The position numbers were made by a program, and so were the translations under genes. 64,000 nucleotides of DNA from Pseudomonas putida (GTDB lineage: Bacteria > Pseudomonadota > Gammaproteobacteria > Pseudomonadales > Pseudomonadaceae). The notes beneath the pieces are model-generated. The model was not told the DNA's origin, ran no database searches, and saw only the letters and a list, made by a program, of their open reading frames with translations. The stretch is from positions 363,450 through 427,449 of the forward strand of contig NZ_MNAH01000002.1 of assembly GCF_001976065.1 (NCBI RefSeq). Reading direction: 5' to 3'. How positions within the stretch are numbered: the stretch's first letter is position 1; each line of letters begins with the position of its first letter. Below, in pieces: positions 17,991-27,358 of the stretch.

Positions 17991-18653
17991 ATGCAAGGCA
18001 CAGGAGAGCAAAAGCGGGCACGCGTCCTGGATCCGGTCGATCGGGTGACGGAAGTGATCTTTGGCCTGCTCATGGCAATGACCTTTACCGGAACGATCAG
18101 CGTGGCCACGGCGGGCCAGGAGGATGAACGCACGATGATGTTCGCCGCGCTGGGGTGCAACCTGGCCTGGGGACTCGCCGACGCGGTGATGTACTTGCTG
18201 CGAACCCTGATCGAACACACGCGCAAACGTACGCTGTTCGCAGCCCTGCGCGGCAAAGCGGATGCGGCCACCGGGCAGGCGCTGATTGCCGAGGCACTGC
18301 CACCGCGTCTCGTTGCGGCGGCCGGCCCCGAAGAACTGGAGTCGCTGCGGCTGCGCTTGATCAACTATGCCAGTACCTCGGTACAGCCGCGTCTCACCTG
18401 GGACGACATCAAGGGCGCGATCGGGGTGTTCCTGTTGGTGGTGGCTTCGACGTTTCCCCTCGTGGTGCCGTTTCTGTTACTCGACCAGACCGCGCTTGCC
18501 GTACGCCTGTCCAACCTGGTCGGGCTGGTGGTGCTGTTCATCGCCGGCTGGATACTCGCGCGCTATGCCGGAGCAAAACCCTTGCTGGGTGGCGTTGCGA
18601 TGGCGGTGACCGGTGCCGTCCTGATCGTCGCGATCATCGCGCTCGGTGGTTGA
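17991..18653 (+). CDS. VIT/CCC1-like membrane protein
   Basis: A 220-residue protein with an N-terminal pair of helices (VIFGLLMAMTFTGTISVATAG and a second over residues 48-68, MFAALGCNLAWGLADAVMYLL) and three C-terminal helices (GVFLLVVASTFPLVVPFLLL, LSNLVGLVVLFIAGWIL, AMAVTGAVLIVAIIALGG). A charged loop lies between. The arrangement resembles the VIT1/CCC1 Fe/Mn transporter family. The canonical metal-binding glutamates in the loop are not obvious, so metal transport is inferred. It is first of a rightward trio with PPK2 and a SulP transporter. Confidence 0.75.
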   Translation: MQGTGEQKRARVLDPVDRVTEVIFGLLMAMTFTGTISVATAGQEDERTMMFAALGCNLAWGLADAVMYLLRTLIEHTRKRTLFAALRGKADAATGQALIAEALPPRLVAAAGPEELESLRLRLINYASTSVQPRLTWDDIKGAIGVFLLVVASTFPLVVPFLLLDQTALAVRLSNLVGLVVLFIAGWILARYAGAKPLLGGVAMAVTGAVLIVAIIALGG

Positions 18654-18709
18654 GCCGCCAGCCATGACATTGTTTACCCGTCGATAACTTGTTTTTGAGG
18701 TGTTGCCCC

Positions 18710-19531
18710 ATGGCAAAGGACAAAAAGAAAGCCGCAAAGGGATATTCCGCTGAAAGTCTGAAGCTCAAGAACAAGGAGTATCTGGAGCAACTGCGCCTGC
18801 TGCACGTCGAACTGGTCAAACTGCAGGAATGGGTAAAAGCCAAGGGCATCAAGATCTGCATTGTCTTCGAGGGGCGCGACGGGGCCGGCAAGGGCGGGAC
18901 GATCAAGGCGATTACCGAACGCGTGAGCCCGCGGGTGTTTCGCGTGGTGGCGCTGCCGGCACCGACGGATCGGGAAAAAAGCCAGATGTATGTCCAGCGT
19001 TACCTGCCACATCTGCCGGCGGCGGGCGAAGTGGTGATCTTCGATCGCAGTTGGTACAACCGTGCGGGCGTCGAGCGGGTGATGGGATTCTGCAGCAAGG
19101 AGCAGGTGGCCGGGTTTCTGAAAACGGCGCCCAACGTGGAGCGGGCAATTGTCGACTCCGGCGTGATCCTGCTCAAGTATTGGCTGGAAGTCAGCCCTGA
19201 GGAACAGACCCGCCGGCTCGAGGCGCGCATCAAGGATGGGCGCAAGATCTGGAAACTGACGCCCATGGACCTCAAGTCATACAGCCGCTGGTATGACTAT
19301 TCGCGGGCGCGTGACGACATGTTCCAGGCGACCGATACCGAACATGCCCCCTGGCTGGTGGCCAACTCGAACGACAAGCGGCGCGCGCGCCTGAACATCA
19401 TTTGCGATTTGCTCAGCCGCGTTCCTTATGAGGATGTCGTGCGTGAGAAGGTAGTCCTGCCCAAACGGCAGAAGGCTGGCGGTTACCGCGAACCGGATTA
19501 TCCGCTGCGGCACATTCCCGAAAAATTCTGA
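18710..19531 (+). CDS. ppk2: Polyphosphate kinase 2 (PPK2)
   Basis: A 273-residue PPK2-family enzyme that transfers phosphate between polyphosphate and nucleotides. Walker A is FEGRDGAGKGG (residues ~53-63), followed by VVALPAPTDRE, a Walker B-type VVIFDRSWYNRAGVE (~108-122) and the lid-region arginines in KYWLEVSPEEQTRRLEAR. Size fits the single-domain PPK2 class, which mostly phosphorylates nucleoside diphosphates or monophosphates; the exact class cannot be set by eye. The start at 18710 has GAGG 9 nt upstream. It lies 56 bp after the VIT-like gene and 50 bp before the SulP gene. Confidence 0.95.
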   Translation: MAKDKKKAAKGYSAESLKLKNKEYLEQLRLLHVELVKLQEWVKAKGIKICIVFEGRDGAGKGGTIKAITERVSPRVFRVVALPAPTDREKSQMYVQRYLPHLPAAGEVVIFDRSWYNRAGVERVMGFCSKEQVAGFLKTAPNVERAIVDSGVILLKYWLEVSPEEQTRRLEARIKDGRKIWKLTPMDLKSYSRWYDYSRARDDMFQATDTEHAPWLVANSNDKRRARLNIICDLLSRVPYEDVVREKVVLPKRQKAGGYREPDYPLRHIPEKF

Positions 19532-19581
19532 TGGGCAGCGTCTAGGCACATCCAGGTCGGACACTCAAGGGTCACAGTCCC

Positions 19582-21342
19582 ATGCGCCATTCGGATGCTT
19601 TGCCGCCTACCCCGGAGCCGGGTCGTATTGCTCGTCGCGACAGCGGCGCCAGCGTCGGCTGGAGTCGTTGGCTGCCTGGGCTGCGGATGCTGCGCGAGTA
19701 CCAGATGGCCTGGCTGCGCCACGACATCATGGCCGGGCTGGTGCTCACCACGATGCTGGTACCTGTTGGCATCGCCTACGCTGTGGCCTCGGGCGTACCC
19801 GGCATCTATGGCCTGTACGCAACCATTGTCCCGCTGATCGCTTATGCCCTGTTCGGACCCAGCCGGATTCTGGTACTGGGTCCGGATTCCTCACTGGCTG
19901 CGGTTATCCTCGCTGTCGTCCTGCCACTGTCGGGGGGCGACCCTCAACGCGCCGTCGCCCTGGCGGGCATGATGGCGATCGTGTCGGGAGTCGTGTGCAT
20001 CCTGGCCGGCATCGCACGCCTGGGCTTCATCACGGAACTGCTTTCCAAGCCGATCCGCTACGGCTACATGAACGGGATCGCCGTGACGGTCTTGATCAGT
20101 CAATTGCCGAAGATCTTCGGTTTTTCGATCGAGTCCGACGGCCCGATCAGAAACCTGTGGGCCATCGCCTCCGGGGTGATGGAGGGCCAGACCAACTGGA
20201 CCACCTTCATGGTGGGGGCCGCCACGCTGGCGGTGATCCTGCTGCTCAAAGGCAACAAGCGTATCCCGGGCATCCTGATCGCCGTGGTCGGCGCGACCGT
20301 CGCTGTGGATGTGCTGGACCTTGCCACGGGCGCTGGCGTGTCGGTCCTCGGTACGCTTCCACAAGGATTGCCGGCGTTCGCCATCCCCTGGATCAGCCGC
20401 GCCGACATTGTTCCGGTCATCATCGGCGGTTGCGCCGTCGCCCTTGTCTCGTTCGCCGACACCAGCGTGCTCTCGCGAGTCTATGCAGCACGTACCCGTA
20501 CCTTTGTCGACCCGAACCAGGAGATGGCCGGGCTTGGCTTCGCCAATCTGGCGGCGGGTTTTTTCCAGGGTTTTCCCATCAGCAGCAGTTCCTCGCGCAC
20601 GCCCGTAGCCGAAGCGGCTGGCGCCAAGACCCAGTTGACCGGCGTGGTCGGCGCACTGGCGGTGGCCCTGTTGCTGATGGTGGCACCGAACCTTTTGCAG
20701 GACCTGCCCAACAGCGCATTGGCAGCGGTGGTGATTGCGTCGGCCATCGGCTTGATTGAAGTCACCGACCTGCGACGCATTTATCGTATCCAGCGCTGGG
20801 AATTCTGGCTGTCGATCGCCTGTACCATTGGCGTCGCGGTGTTCGGTGCGATCGAGGGCATTGGCCTGGCGATCGTGATCGCCGTCATCGAATTCCTGTG
20901 GGATGGCTGGCGACCTTATTCCACCGTGCTGGGGCAAGCCGAGGGGGTCAGGGGCTACCACGATATCCAGCGTTACCCGAACGCAAGCCTGATCCCCGGC
21001 CTGGTCCTGTTCCGCTGGGACGCGCCGTTGTTCTTTGCCAACGCCGAACTGTTCAACGAGCGCGTGCTCAACGCCGTGGCGGCATCGCCCACGCCGGTGC
21101 GCTGGCTGGTCGTGGCGGCAGAGCCGGTCACCAGTGTGGACGTCACCTCCGCCGACATGTTGGCGGAACTGGACGAAATCTTGCACGCGGCGGGTATCAA
21201 GCTGTGCGTGGCGGAAATGAAAGACCCGGTCAAGGACAAGCTCAAGCGCTTCGGGCTTTTCGCCCGGTTTGGCGAGTCAGCGTTTTTCCCCACCATAGAC
21301 GATGCGGTCGGTCGTTATCTGGAGATACATCCCGCGCCTTGA
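19582..21342 (+). CDS. SulP-family anion transporter with STAS domain
   Basis: A 586-residue transporter with the SulP opening (DIMAGLVLTTMLVPVGIAYAVASGVPGIYGLYATIVPLIAY, split by the family's helix breaks). It has 10-14 membrane segments, the FFQGFPISSSSSRTPV signature near residue 330, and a cytoplasmic C-terminal STAS domain (~440-560: NASLIPGLVLFRWDAPLFFAN). SulP members carry sulfate, bicarbonate, dicarboxylates or other anions; the substrate here is not determinable. It probably shares a transcript with ppk2. Confidence 0.93.
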   Translation: MRHSDALPPTPEPGRIARRDSGASVGWSRWLPGLRMLREYQMAWLRHDIMAGLVLTTMLVPVGIAYAVASGVPGIYGLYATIVPLIAYALFGPSRILVLGPDSSLAAVILAVVLPLSGGDPQRAVALAGMMAIVSGVVCILAGIARLGFITELLSKPIRYGYMNGIAVTVLISQLPKIFGFSIESDGPIRNLWAIASGVMEGQTNWTTFMVGAATLAVILLLKGNKRIPGILIAVVGATVAVDVLDLATGAGVSVLGTLPQGLPAFAIPWISRADIVPVIIGGCAVALVSFADTSVLSRVYAARTRTFVDPNQEMAGLGFANLAAGFFQGFPISSSSSRTPVAEAAGAKTQLTGVVGALAVALLLMVAPNLLQDLPNSALAAVVIASAIGLIEVTDLRRIYRIQRWEFWLSIACTIGVAVFGAIEGIGLAIVIAVIEFLWDGWRPYSTVLGQAEGVRGYHDIQRYPNASLIPGLVLFRWDAPLFFANAELFNERVLNAVAASPTPVRWLVVAAEPVTSVDVTSADMLAELDEILHAAGIKLCVAEMKDPVKDKLKRFGLFARFGESAFFPTIDDAVGRYLEIHPAP

Positions 21343-21367
21343 TAGCGCGGGACCTGCCCAGGTTTTC
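21331..21367. terminator. Hairpin pair between convergent SulP and GST genes
   Basis: CCCGCGC-N7-GCGCGGG (7-bp stem, overlapping the SulP stop codon) is followed at once by ACCTG-CC-CAGGT and TTTT. The second stem plus T-run is a weak rightward terminator, and the stronger first stem could serve both convergent genes. Confidence 0.45.
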
Positions 21368-22241
21368 AGTCCAGATCGTGCGCCTGATGCCGTTCAGGCA
21401 CCTGGCTCGCCTCATCCCCCCACGTCCGGTTGACGCGCTGGCCACGGATGACCGCAGGCCGGTTGGCGATTTCTTCCGCCCAGCGCTGCACATGGGTGTA
21501 CTGGTGGGCTGATAGAAACTCGGCAGCCGAATACACATTGTCGCGCACCAACTGGCCGTACCAGGGCCACACCGCGATGTCGGCGATGGTGTAGACATCA
21601 CCGGCCAGGTAGGGACTTTGCGCAAGTCGGCGGTCGAGGACATCCAGCTGACGCTTGGCCTCCATCGCAAAGCGGTTGATCGGGTATTCGAGTTTTTCCG
21701 GCGCGTAGGCGTAGAAATGCCCGAAGCCGCCGCCCAGATACGGGGCCGCACCCATCTGCCAGAACAGCCAGTTCAGGGTTTCGGTGCGCCCTGCAGGATC
21801 GTTGGGCAGGAAGGCGCCGAACTTTTCCGCGAGGTAGAGCAGGATCGAACCGGATTCGAAGACGCGGATCGGCGGCTCGACGCTGCGGTCCAGTAGCGCC
21901 GGGATCTTCGAGTTCGGGTTGATCTCGACGAAGCCGCTGGAGAACTGTTCCCCTTCGCTGATACGGATCAGCCAGGCGTCGTACTCGGCATCGCCATGCC
22001 CAAGCGCCAACAGCTCTTCCAGCAGGATGGTCACCTTCACGCCATTCGGCGTGGCCAGCGAATACAATTGCAACGGATGCTTGCCTGTCGGCAGCGTCTT
22101 GTCATGGGTCGGGCCGGCAACCGGGCGGTTGATGTTGGCGAACTGGCCGCCAGACGGCGCGTTGTGTTTCCAGACCTTGGGCGGAACGTAAGACGCTTTG
22201 CTCACGAGATGATCCCCATAGTTTGTTTGTGGTGATGACAT
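21366..22241 (-). CDS. yghU: YghU-type glutathione S-transferase / disulfide-bond oxidoreductase
   Basis: A 291-residue protein of the Nu-class GST group, which uses two glutathiones to reduce organic disulfides and peroxides. It has the extended N-terminus (YVPPKVWKHNAPSGGQFANINRP) characteristic of YghU and a thioredoxin fold with TPNGVKVTILLEEL and the SKIPALLD/ESGSILLYLAEKFG glutathione-binding elements. The helical C-terminal domain includes FWQMGAAPYLGGGFGHF and YTIADIAVWPWYG. It is cytosolic. The start at 22241 gives the family N-terminus; the ribosome site is weak. Confidence 0.92.
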   Translation of the reverse strand: MSSPQTNYGDHLVSKASYVPPKVWKHNAPSGGQFANINRPVAGPTHDKTLPTGKHPLQLYSLATPNGVKVTILLEELLALGHGDAEYDAWLIRISEGEQFSSGFVEINPNSKIPALLDRSVEPPIRVFESGSILLYLAEKFGAFLPNDPAGRTETLNWLFWQMGAAPYLGGGFGHFYAYAPEKLEYPINRFAMEAKRQLDVLDRRLAQSPYLAGDVYTIADIAVWPWYGQLVRDNVYSAAEFLSAHQYTHVQRWAEEIANRPAVIRGQRVNRTWGDEASQVPERHQAHDLD

Positions 22242-22391
22242 GGACTGCTTGCGATCGCGTTGGGCTGAAACAGTATGTCGCGCGAGCGTTACGAGCAACC
22301 GCTGTCGAATTCACACAGTCCCATTCGACTATGGGGCAGGGAATGCATTCGGGTCGACGTTCCCTGAACGAGGACAAATCAGGAGAACAGT

Positions 22392-22648
22392 ATGCGTGAG
22401 CTCATCGTTGCCGCTTTCCACCCATCGACCCGATTGGCTGAATTGGCACAACAGCTGTTGTCCTGGGGCGCGGCAAGCGCCTGTTCGACGACAATGCACA
22501 AGCCTCGGCTTTCACGCTGGAGAGGTCGATCAGCACCCCTGGCGGTGTATTGATCAGCCGATACGTGCGCAGCGGGGAAGTGCGCACGGGATCGTTTGCC
22601 GCAGTCGGACCCTACTGCGTGCGGGCGCCCTTCGGCGAGGCCCGATAG
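22392..22648 (+). pseudogene. Internally deleted RibD/dihydrofolate reductase-family gene
   Basis: A good ribosome site (AGGAG) and ATG at 22392 open MRELIVAAF, the usual start of small RibD-C (dihydrofolate reductase-like) proteins. After a few unrelated codons a second frame, from about 22454, reads VVLGRGKRLFDDNAQASAF and then TPGGVLISRYVRSGEVRTGSF, the usual end of the same family, to a TAG at 22646-22648. The middle ~130 codons are absent and the two ends lie in different frames. The gene therefore looks like a deletion remnant. The surrounding gap, 22242-22754, holds no other gene I can support. Confidence 0.7.
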
Positions 22649-22754
22649 TGCAGTGTCGAACAGCCTCGCAATGGTCGTACGCAAACCCTGGACCACCTCG
22701 ACCTTTCAGGTTGCGCAGTCGCGCGAAATGATCAGGGAGGCGCAACTGGAAACC

Positions 22755-24077
22755 CTAACGAATACCAGTCCCCGCCATGGACTCCGGCACCCACTGCGCC
22801 GTCGAGAGTGGCTCGATGTAGCGGATGCCGCCATGGGGGCCGACCACGCCATTGATGTTGTAGGTGCCACGCGACAAGTCGTAAGTCATGAACGGGGTGG
22901 CATCCGGGACTTGCTGGTCATAGCTCTGGCTGAAGAACGCGAAGGAACCACGATACAGCTTGCCACGGGTGTCGTACTGATCGGACGCCACGGCGGCCCA
23001 GGTATCTTCATCCAGGTAAAAGCGGCGCTTCTGGTAGATGTGCTTGGCACCGGCCTTGAGGTTGCCTTCCACGACGTAGACGCGGTGCTTTTCCCAGCGC
23101 ACGAAATCCGGTGAGATGAAATCGGGGGTGGTCAACGATTTTGCGTCGCGAGCGTAGGTGAGTTTGTAGGTGTTGTAGGGCACGATCATTTCCCGCTTGC
23201 CTACCAGCGTCCAGTCATACAGCTCCAGTGCACGGGCGGTGCCGGGGTTGGGGGTGTCGTAGGCCAGGATCGAAATCTGCTTGACTCGGCGCTGGGCCGG
23301 CATGTACTGCCAGGCACGGCCGGGAAACTCCTTGGGATTGGTGGCGTTCTTGAGCATGATCGACTCGCCGGCTCGGCGCGCAGGCCCGGTGTAGGACAGC
23401 TTCAACTGATAGTAAATGTCCGAGCTGTTGAACGGCTTCGACATGTTCTCGTAGATCGGGAACGAGACGAAAGCCTCGCCGGTGACGGCCAGACTCGGTA
23501 CGCCTGCCGTGTCCACGCTCCAGGAGTCGTACTTGGAATGAATGTTGACACCCTGGTAGCGCAGCAGGAAGTTCCACATCGCCTCGGCGCCTGACTGCGG
23601 GATCGGGAACGGCACCCCGGGCATCACATTGTCGATGGCGGTCCCGCCGTTGAGGGTTTTGGCGTTGGTGGCATTTGTGCGGCTATTGTCCAGGACCGCC
23701 TGTGGCAGCGATGCCGTGCGGTGGGTCGGATACACGTCGACGCGAAAGCCGGGGTAGCGCCGGGCCAGCTCTATCGTGGTGGCAGTCAGCATGCCCGCGT
23801 ACGCGTCAACGTTCTTGCCGTTGATCACCATCAGCGGTTTTTCGTGGGCAAAGGGGTCAGGGCGCATGCTGTCGCCGGCCTTGAAACTGGCCGGGGCAGT
23901 GGTCAGGCCACCGCTGTAGGGCGGAATGGAGCCATCGGCGTTGCCGGCCTTTTCGGCACCCACCGATGTCAGGCTGGTGCCCAGTCGGGCGGCTTCCTGA
24001 CTCGATACATAGGCGTTGGCATCGATGGCCAGCGCCATGAGGGGAATGGCAGCCAGCAGACGTTTCACGGATTTCAT
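22755..24077 (-). CDS. DUF1329 exported protein
   Basis: A 440-residue protein with a signal peptide (MKSVKRLLAAIPLMALAIDANA). DUF1329 hallmarks include the VSSQEAARLGTSLTSVGAEKAGN start, IPPYSGGL, RVKQISILAYDTPNPGT and the C-terminal FFSQSYDQQVPDATPFMTYD. The fold is thought to be LolA/LppX-like, acting in the periplasm, often near RND transporters or DUF1302 partners in Pseudomonas. No such partner is adjacent here. The start at 24077 has GGAGAATAACAAT before ATG; the frame is open 72 codons upstream without support. Confidence 0.92.
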   Translation of the reverse strand: MKSVKRLLAAIPLMALAIDANAYVSSQEAARLGTSLTSVGAEKAGNADGSIPPYSGGLTTAPASFKAGDSMRPDPFAHEKPLMVINGKNVDAYAGMLTATTIELARRYPGFRVDVYPTHRTASLPQAVLDNSRTNATNAKTLNGGTAIDNVMPGVPFPIPQSGAEAMWNFLLRYQGVNIHSKYDSWSVDTAGVPSLAVTGEAFVSFPIYENMSKPFNSSDIYYQLKLSYTGPARRAGESIMLKNATNPKEFPGRAWQYMPAQRRVKQISILAYDTPNPGTARALELYDWTLVGKREMIVPYNTYKLTYARDAKSLTTPDFISPDFVRWEKHRVYVVEGNLKAGAKHIYQKRRFYLDEDTWAAVASDQYDTRGKLYRGSFAFFSQSYDQQVPDATPFMTYDLSRGTYNINGVVGPHGGIRYIEPLSTAQWVPESMAGTGIR

Positions 24078-24176
24078 ATTGTTATTCTCCTGCCTGGCGT
24101 ACCAGGCAACTCGTGACTCAGGGGTCGCGGTGGGATCCGTCGACTCAATTGCCAGAGACTTTTTAGTACCCCCATT

Positions 24177-24198
24177 AAAAAGCCCCCGATTCGGGGGC
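24177..24198 (-). terminator. Rho-independent terminator of the hybrid kinase gene
   Basis: GCCCCCG-ATT-CGGGGGC (24182-24198) is followed on the minus strand by a run of five T (complement of 24177-24181). It lies about 110 bp after the stop of the leftward kinase gene and before the DUF1329 start, so it separates the two transcripts. Confidence 0.8.
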
Positions 24199-24307
24199 GC
24201 TTCGCATTTGACGACAGTTGCTTGACTATTCATGACACAGCTGCGGGCTTGCCAAGGGAGCGATGCACGAGCGTGTCTATTGCAGGGACTCAAGTATTGC
24301 CACTGCC

Positions 24308-26464
24308 TCAGGATCGGATCAGCGCATGTACGCGTGAACTGAGTTCGTTGAGGCTGAAGGGTTTGGCCAGGACCCGGGTGGTCGCATCAACCGATACCAG
24401 GCTGGAGCCGCCCGCGAAACCGGTGATGTAGAGCACCTTGAGCTGCGGGTGTTTAAGTTTCAGCTCGGCGGCCAGGCTGATGCCGTTCATCATTCCTGGC
24501 AAGCCGATATCGGTCAGGAGTAAATCCAGGTGTTCCAGTTTCTCTGCCTGGTTGAGCGCAGACACGCTGTCCACCGCTTCCACGACGCGGTAGCCGGTTT
24601 CGCTCAACAGCTCAGCGGCCATCTGGCGTACAGCTGCTTCGTCGTCCACCAACAAAATGGTTTCGTTATGACCGGGTGCCTGCGCTGTTTGGGACGTGTC
24701 CGAACGGATGTTGGCCTGTACCGGTTGTGAATGGTCGACGGGAAAATACAGGGACACAGTGGTTCCAACACCGACTTTGCTGTGAACGCGCGCCTGGCCC
24801 CCTGATTGCTGGGTAAACCCATAAATCATCGAAAGGCCAAGCCCGGTGCCTTCGCCAATTTTTTTGGTGGTGAAAAACGGATCGAAAATGCGTGGCAGGA
24901 TGTCCGGACTGATTCCCGTACCGGAGTCCGTGACGGAAATGCGCACATAGGTTCCTGCTGGCATCATTTTGTCCGATGACGACGCTGGATCAATGACGCA
25001 GCGGTCGACCAGAAGATCCAGCCTGCCGCCTTTGGGCATGGCATCGCGGGCGTTGATCGCGAGGTTGAGCAGGGCATTTTCCAGCTGGTTGAGATCGCAC
25101 TTGATACGGTCATTGGCCTTGAATGAACACTCCACTGCGATGCTTGGGCCGACTGAACGGCGGATCATGTCTTCCAGATCCGCCACGACCTTGCGAGGCT
25201 CGAGAAGCTCGGGATCAAGTGATTGCTGTCTTGAGAATGCCAGCAGCCGTTGCGTCAGGGCGGCTGCGCGAGAGGCGGACGTCATGGCGACGGCGTTATA
25301 GCGGGCCAATTCGTCGTAGCGACCCGCATCGATTCGCCGTTGCATCAATTCCAGGTTACCGATGATGCCGGCCAACAGATTGTTGAAGTCATGGGCGATT
25401 CCGCCGGTAAGCTGACCGACCGCTTCCATTTTTTGACTTTGCCGAAGTTTGAGTTCGGCCATCGCGCGTTCGTGCTGTTCGGTTTCAAGCTGCTGGGTGC
25501 GCTGGACGATGCGATCTTCGAGCAGGTCGTTCCAGTCACGCAACGCGCTCTCCAACTGCACACGATCATCGATGTCCTCAATGGTGCCGTACCACTGTTC
25601 GCAGCGTCCATCGATGCCGAGGCTACACAGCGCGCGGATCCTGAACCATCGGTAATCTGCCGTGTGTTTGCGCAATCGGATCTGCGAGTCGAAAGGTTGC
25701 AAGGAGGTCAATGATTGGTTCCAAAGCTGGATCAATGACGCTTTATCCTGAGGATGAACCGCATTGGCCCATTGACGCCCTAACGTTTGCTCAGGCGTCA
25801 AACCGGTATATTCCAACCAGCGCTGATCAATGGAAATAAGGTCGCCCTTGGTATCCGCCGTCCAGGGCCAGAGTGGGTTGAGCTCAGCGGCGATGCGGTA
25901 ATGCCTGTCGCTTTCACGCAGTTTTTTTTCGGTCAAGCGCATGGCTAACATGGTTTTCGAACGCTTCAGCGCGGCGCCCAGCAGGTTGCTATAGCCCCTG
26001 AGAAAATCGATATCGCTGTCGGTGAACTGGCGGGGAACCCGACTATCGACTTCAAAGATCCCGAAAGGACGTTCTCCGTCAGCGCCGTGGACAAGCACGT
26101 TGACAAAGGCTTTCACCCCGTTGGCTATTTGAAAGTCGTGATAACGGAATCGCGTTTCTGACGAACTGTCCGTCGATATCACCGGCCCGTTGGTGTCCAG
26201 CGAATGCCGCTCCGGAGTGCCCTCGTGAGCTTGTACCCGGACTTTGCCGACCACATCGGGTGCCCAGCCCACACCATTGCGCACCAGGAAGGTGATGCCG
26301 TCTTCTTGCAGCAGCATGAATTTGGCCATATTGGTCTGGAGGGCATCGCCGACCAAACGACAAGCCTCGTTGAGAATGTGCTCCAGATCATCTGACGCCA
26401 GGGCCAGCTCGCCGAATTTGGCGAGCACCTTGCGCTGGCGCAGAAGCGTATCCTCGGTTGCCAT
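24308..26464 (-). CDS. Hybrid sensor histidine kinase (GAF-PAS-HisKA-HATPase-REC)
   Basis: A 718-residue soluble hybrid kinase. The GAF domain covers ~30-170 ([20 protein letters not shown]), with [11 protein letters not shown] inside it. A PAS domain lies at ~190-310 ([30 protein letters not shown]) with the C-terminal PAC part. The H-box is [17 protein letters not shown], and the HATPase has N-box [11 protein letters not shown] and G-boxes DSGTGIS and [10 protein letters not shown]. The C-terminal receiver has the phospho-acceptor Asp near 652 in [10 protein letters not shown]. No DNA-binding output is present, so a downstream phosphotransfer partner is expected elsewhere. The start has TAGGTGAT 6 nt upstream. 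Confidence 0.95.
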   Translation of the reverse strand: MATEDTLLRQRKVLAKFGELALASDDLEHILNEACRLVGDALQTNMAKFMLLQEDGITFLVRNGVGWAPDVVGKVRVQAHEGTPERHSLDTNGPVISTDSSSETRFRYHDFQIANGVKAFVNVLVHGADGERPFGIFEVDSRVPRQFTDSDIDFLRGYSNLLGAALKRSKTMLAMRLTEKKLRESDRHYRIAAELNPLWPWTADTKGDLISIDQRWLEYTGLTPEQTLGRQWANAVHPQDKASLIQLWNQSLTSLQPFDSQIRLRKHTADYRWFRIRALCSLGIDGRCEQWYGTIEDIDDRVQLESALRDWNDLLEDRIVQRTQQLETEQHERAMAELKLRQSQKMEAVGQLTGGIAHDFNNLLAGIIGNLELMQRRIDAGRYDELARYNAVAMTSASRAAALTQRLLAFSRQQSLDPELLEPRKVVADLEDMIRRSVGPSIAVECSFKANDRIKCDLNQLENALLNLAINARDAMPKGGRLDLLVDRCVIDPASSSDKMMPAGTYVRISVTDSGTGISPDILPRIFDPFFTTKKIGEGTGLGLSMIYGFTQQSGGQARVHSKVGVGTTVSLYFPVDHSQPVQANIRSDTSQTAQAPGHNETILLVDDEAAVRQMAAELLSETGYRVVEAVDSVSALNQAEKLEHLDLLLTDIGLPGMMNGISLAAELKLKHPQLKVLYITGFAGGSSLVSVDATTRVLAKPFSLNELSSRVHALIRS

Positions 26465-26557
26465 GTGATCACCTATGGGCGTTTTAGTATCCGAGGATCG
26501 GGTGTCGGCCGAGGTTCAATCGATGTGATCAAATGGTTTTACGTGGTGCTCGATCCT

Positions 26558-26998
26558 TTATTCAGGCGTTGATTTCTCGGCAAGCCCGACGATGAGGCCC
26601 TCAGGCCCCCGAATATAGGCGAGCCGGTACGATGTCTCGTACTGCATCTGGCCAATCAGCTCTGCGCCATGGGCCTGCATCCGCGCAACGACCGCATCGA
26701 TGTCATCGACGGCAAACATGATGCGACGAAGACCTAGCGCGTTGATGGGTGTATTCACAGGCCCGAACCTGACGGCGTCTGGCGTGTGGAATTTGTCCAG
26801 CTCTATGCCCTGGCCATCGGCTGTGCGCAGCATGGCGAGGGTGGCTCGCACATCTTCAAGCCCTATGAGCTTGCCGATAGCAGGCCCTTCAACGGTGGCC
26901 TGGCCCTCAAGTTCGAGGCCCAACTCGATAAAAAACGCCTTCACCGCTTCGAGATCGTCGACAACGATCAGCACGTTATCCATTCGCTTGACTGTCAT
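26558..26998 (-). CDS. VOC (glyoxalase/dioxygenase superfamily) protein
   Basis: This 146-residue protein has two beta-alpha-beta-beta-beta halves: MDNVLIVVDDLEAVKAFFIELGLELEG at the N-terminus and RRIMFAVDDIDAVVARMQAHGAEL in the second half, ending RLAYIRGPEGLIVGLAEK. The pattern is that of a small metal-dependent lyase or resistance protein of the VOC fold. The reaction cannot be told from sequence. AGGAG lies upstream of the ATG. It is probably transcribed alone. Confidence 0.88.
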   Translation of the reverse strand: MTVKRMDNVLIVVDDLEAVKAFFIELGLELEGQATVEGPAIGKLIGLEDVRATLAMLRTADGQGIELDKFHTPDAVRFGPVNTPINALGLRRIMFAVDDIDAVVARMQAHGAELIGQMQYETSYRLAYIRGPEGLIVGLAEKSTPE

Positions 26999-27354
26999 GG
27001 CCTTCGCTCCTGTTTCACCGGTGTCGCGGATTTGCGGAATGGGCGTCTGGATCGACCCGGGCGAGTGAGTATAGCGAGCAAACAGCCTGCCCGAGATCTG
27101 CCCGTGTTGGCGCTAGCGAACCAGTATGTCTTTAGACTCGAAGGGGTGGGGATACCGTTCACCTTTGGTGTGGTGGACGTGCTGGTGACCTGGAGGTGAG
27201 GTGGCTGTTTAAGTGTCTGTTTAAGCGCCCTACACCTTACTTCCTGAAAGCTACAAGACCTTGCGTCGTTGCCTACGGGTACGCCAGAATCCGCCGGCTT
27301 GTGCGCCTTGGGGCTGCTCGGTACCTTGATTCGCGTCACTGCCCATCAGTGATC
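26999..27354. other. Gene-free stretch upstream of the DUF6124 leader
   Basis: I see no credible gene here. It contains the VOC gene's promoter side and a short direct repeat (CTGTTTAAG twice near 27203-27225). Open frames that cross it have non-protein-like composition. Confidence 0.5.
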
Positions 27355-27358
27355 GGGT

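Noticed and set aside
24077..24293. N-terminal extension of the DUF1329 protein.
   Set aside because: The extension spans the kinase gene's terminator, and a strong ribosome site and signal peptide mark the start at 24077.
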